Source: Clostridia bacterium
Lineage (GTDB): Bacteria > Bacillota > Clostridia > Oscillospirales > CAG-272
NCBI GenBank assembly: GCA_017629395.1
Contig: JAGBXH010000349.1
Location: 1-7,021 of the forward strand
Length of the DNA: 7,021 nt
Direction of reading: 5' to 3'
The notes under the pieces were generated by a model that was not told where the DNA came from, made no database searches, and saw nothing but the letters and a program-made list of their open reading frames with translations. Shown one piece after another: positions 6,545 through 7,021 of this stretch (the stretch's first letter is position 1; the number at the start of each line of letters is the position of its first letter). A program made the position numbers and the translations under genes.

Positions 6545-7021
6545 ATGTCAGAAAAACAGTATATATCGGAAAATGCTCAACTTATGGTTGAATGGGATTG
6601 GGAAAAGAATGACGAATTAAATTTTGACCCAAAAACATTGACACTTGGAAGCCATAATAAAGTATGGTGGAAATGTAGTAATGGGCATGAGTGGCAAGCG
6701 GAGATAAAAAGTAGAAATTTGGGGAAAGGATGTCCGTATTGTTCAGGACGATATGCCGTCAGAGGTGAAAACGATTTACAAACAATTAATCCAACTTTAG
6801 CGAAAGAGTGGAATTATGAAAGAAATAATGGGTTAACACCCATGGACGTATTGCCTAATAGCGGAAAAAAAGTATGGTGGAAATGTAGCGAAGGGCATGA
6901 GTGGGAAACGAATGTATATCACAGGACTAACGGAAATGGATGTCAATATTGTTCAGGACGAGAAGTTTTAAAAGGTTATAACGATTTGCAAACAGTTAAT
7001 CCAACTTTAGCGAAAGAGTGG
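6545..7021 (+). CDS. Zinc-ribbon repeat protein (DUF4379-like), 5' part, runs off the window
   Basis: The first 159 codons are visible, with no stop before the edge. The protein has tandem 70-residue units. Each has a WWKCS-GHEW block (41-50, 111-120), a GC-x-YCSGR block (62-69, 132-139) and a linker NDLQT-NPTLAKEW (76-89, 146-159). Cys44, His48, Cys63, Cys66 and Cys114, His118, Cys133, Cys136 are probable zinc ligands. This matches the treble-clef/zinc-ribbon repeats of the DUF4379 family. From memory, such repeats often precede a Vsr/restriction-endonuclease-like domain; that part is not visible here, so no function is assigned. The ATG at 6545 is preceded by an in-frame TAA (6539-6541), so no longer start is possible; AGGAG (6529-6533) lies 11 bases upstream, slightly far. 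Codon use is AT-rich (AAA, AAT, TTA), unlike the operon at the left, suggesting acquisition by transfer. Confidence 0.85.
   Translation, partial: MSEKQYISENAQLMVEWDWEKNDELNFDPKTLTLGSHNKVWWKCSNGHEWQAEIKSRNLGKGCPYCSGRYAVRGENDLQTINPTLAKEWNYERNNGLTPMDVLPNSGKKVWWKCSEGHEWETNVYHRTNGNGCQYCSGREVLKGYNDLQTVNPTLAKEW
6661..7021 (+). repeat. 210-bp tandem repeat within the zinc-ribbon gene
   Basis: Bases 6661-6811 realign with 6871-7021 at a constant offset of 210 bp. A hand count gives 33 differences over 151 positions, about 78% identity. Identity is clustered: the zinc-ligand blocks and the last 24 bases (AAT-CCA-ACT-TTA...) are nearly or fully identical, while the intervening parts differ freely. This indicates internal duplication of a domain unit, with selection or gene conversion keeping the ligand and linker segments alike. 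The array continues beyond the right edge. Confidence 0.9.

Noticed and set aside
6661..7021. The repeats near the right edge as a CRISPR array
   Set aside because: The 210-bp period is in frame, the units encode one continuous protein, and there are no short identical repeats with unique spacers.

Overview
The window looks like a chromosomal segment of a moderately GC-rich, Gram-positive anaerobe of the class Clostridia (Oscillospiraceae/Ruminococcaceae-like). This is an inference from strong AAGGAGG-type ribosome binding sites, near-consensus sigma-A promoters, a YhaO/YhaN-type nuclease/ATPase pair, a helix-turn-helix plus helical-repeat regulator typical of Clostridia, and tRNA genes with encoded CCA. 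No species can be named from the sequence.

Layout, left to right. Bases 1-130 hold a sigma-A-like promoter with two related near-perfect palindromes, one of them lying in the promoter spacer. From it runs a tight three-gene plus-strand operon: a DUF1015-family protein (131-1390), an SbcD/Mre11-like metallophosphoesterase of the YhaO type (1400-2485), and an SbcC/Rad50-like ATPase of the YhaN type (2482-4920). The last two overlap by four bases (ATGA) and very probably form one DNA-processing complex. The ATPase carries a pair of membrane-type hydrophobic segments in the middle of its coiled coil, where SbcC/Rad50 would have a zinc hook. A strong 12-bp hairpin (4926-4953) separates the operon from a convergent minus-strand regulator gene (5768-4956), an XRE-type helix-turn-helix protein with a helical-repeat C-terminus and its own extended -10 promoter.

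Bases 5769-6103 are non-coding. They hold the regulator's promoter and, at the right end, a consensus promoter (TTGACA, 17 bp, TGTTATAAT) driving two tRNA genes, tRNA-Leu(UAA) and initiator tRNA-fMet(CAU), which end at a rho-independent terminator (6319-6351). The fMet gene has an unpaired extra A in its T stem.

Right of the tRNA terminator the base composition falls sharply, from about 55-65% GC in the operon to about 40%. A new gene starts at 6545 and runs off the right edge. It encodes tandem 70-residue zinc-ribbon repeats (DUF4379-like) with a 210-bp DNA period. Its AT-rich codon use, own promoter and position beside a tRNA suggest an acquired segment. Proteins of this kind are often linked to nuclease domains and mobile or defence regions, but the deciding C-terminal part lies outside the window.

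The most interesting items are the zinc-ribbon repeat gene at a likely island edge, the twin palindromes in front of the operon, the membrane hairpin in the YhaN-type ATPase, and the bulged initiator tRNA.
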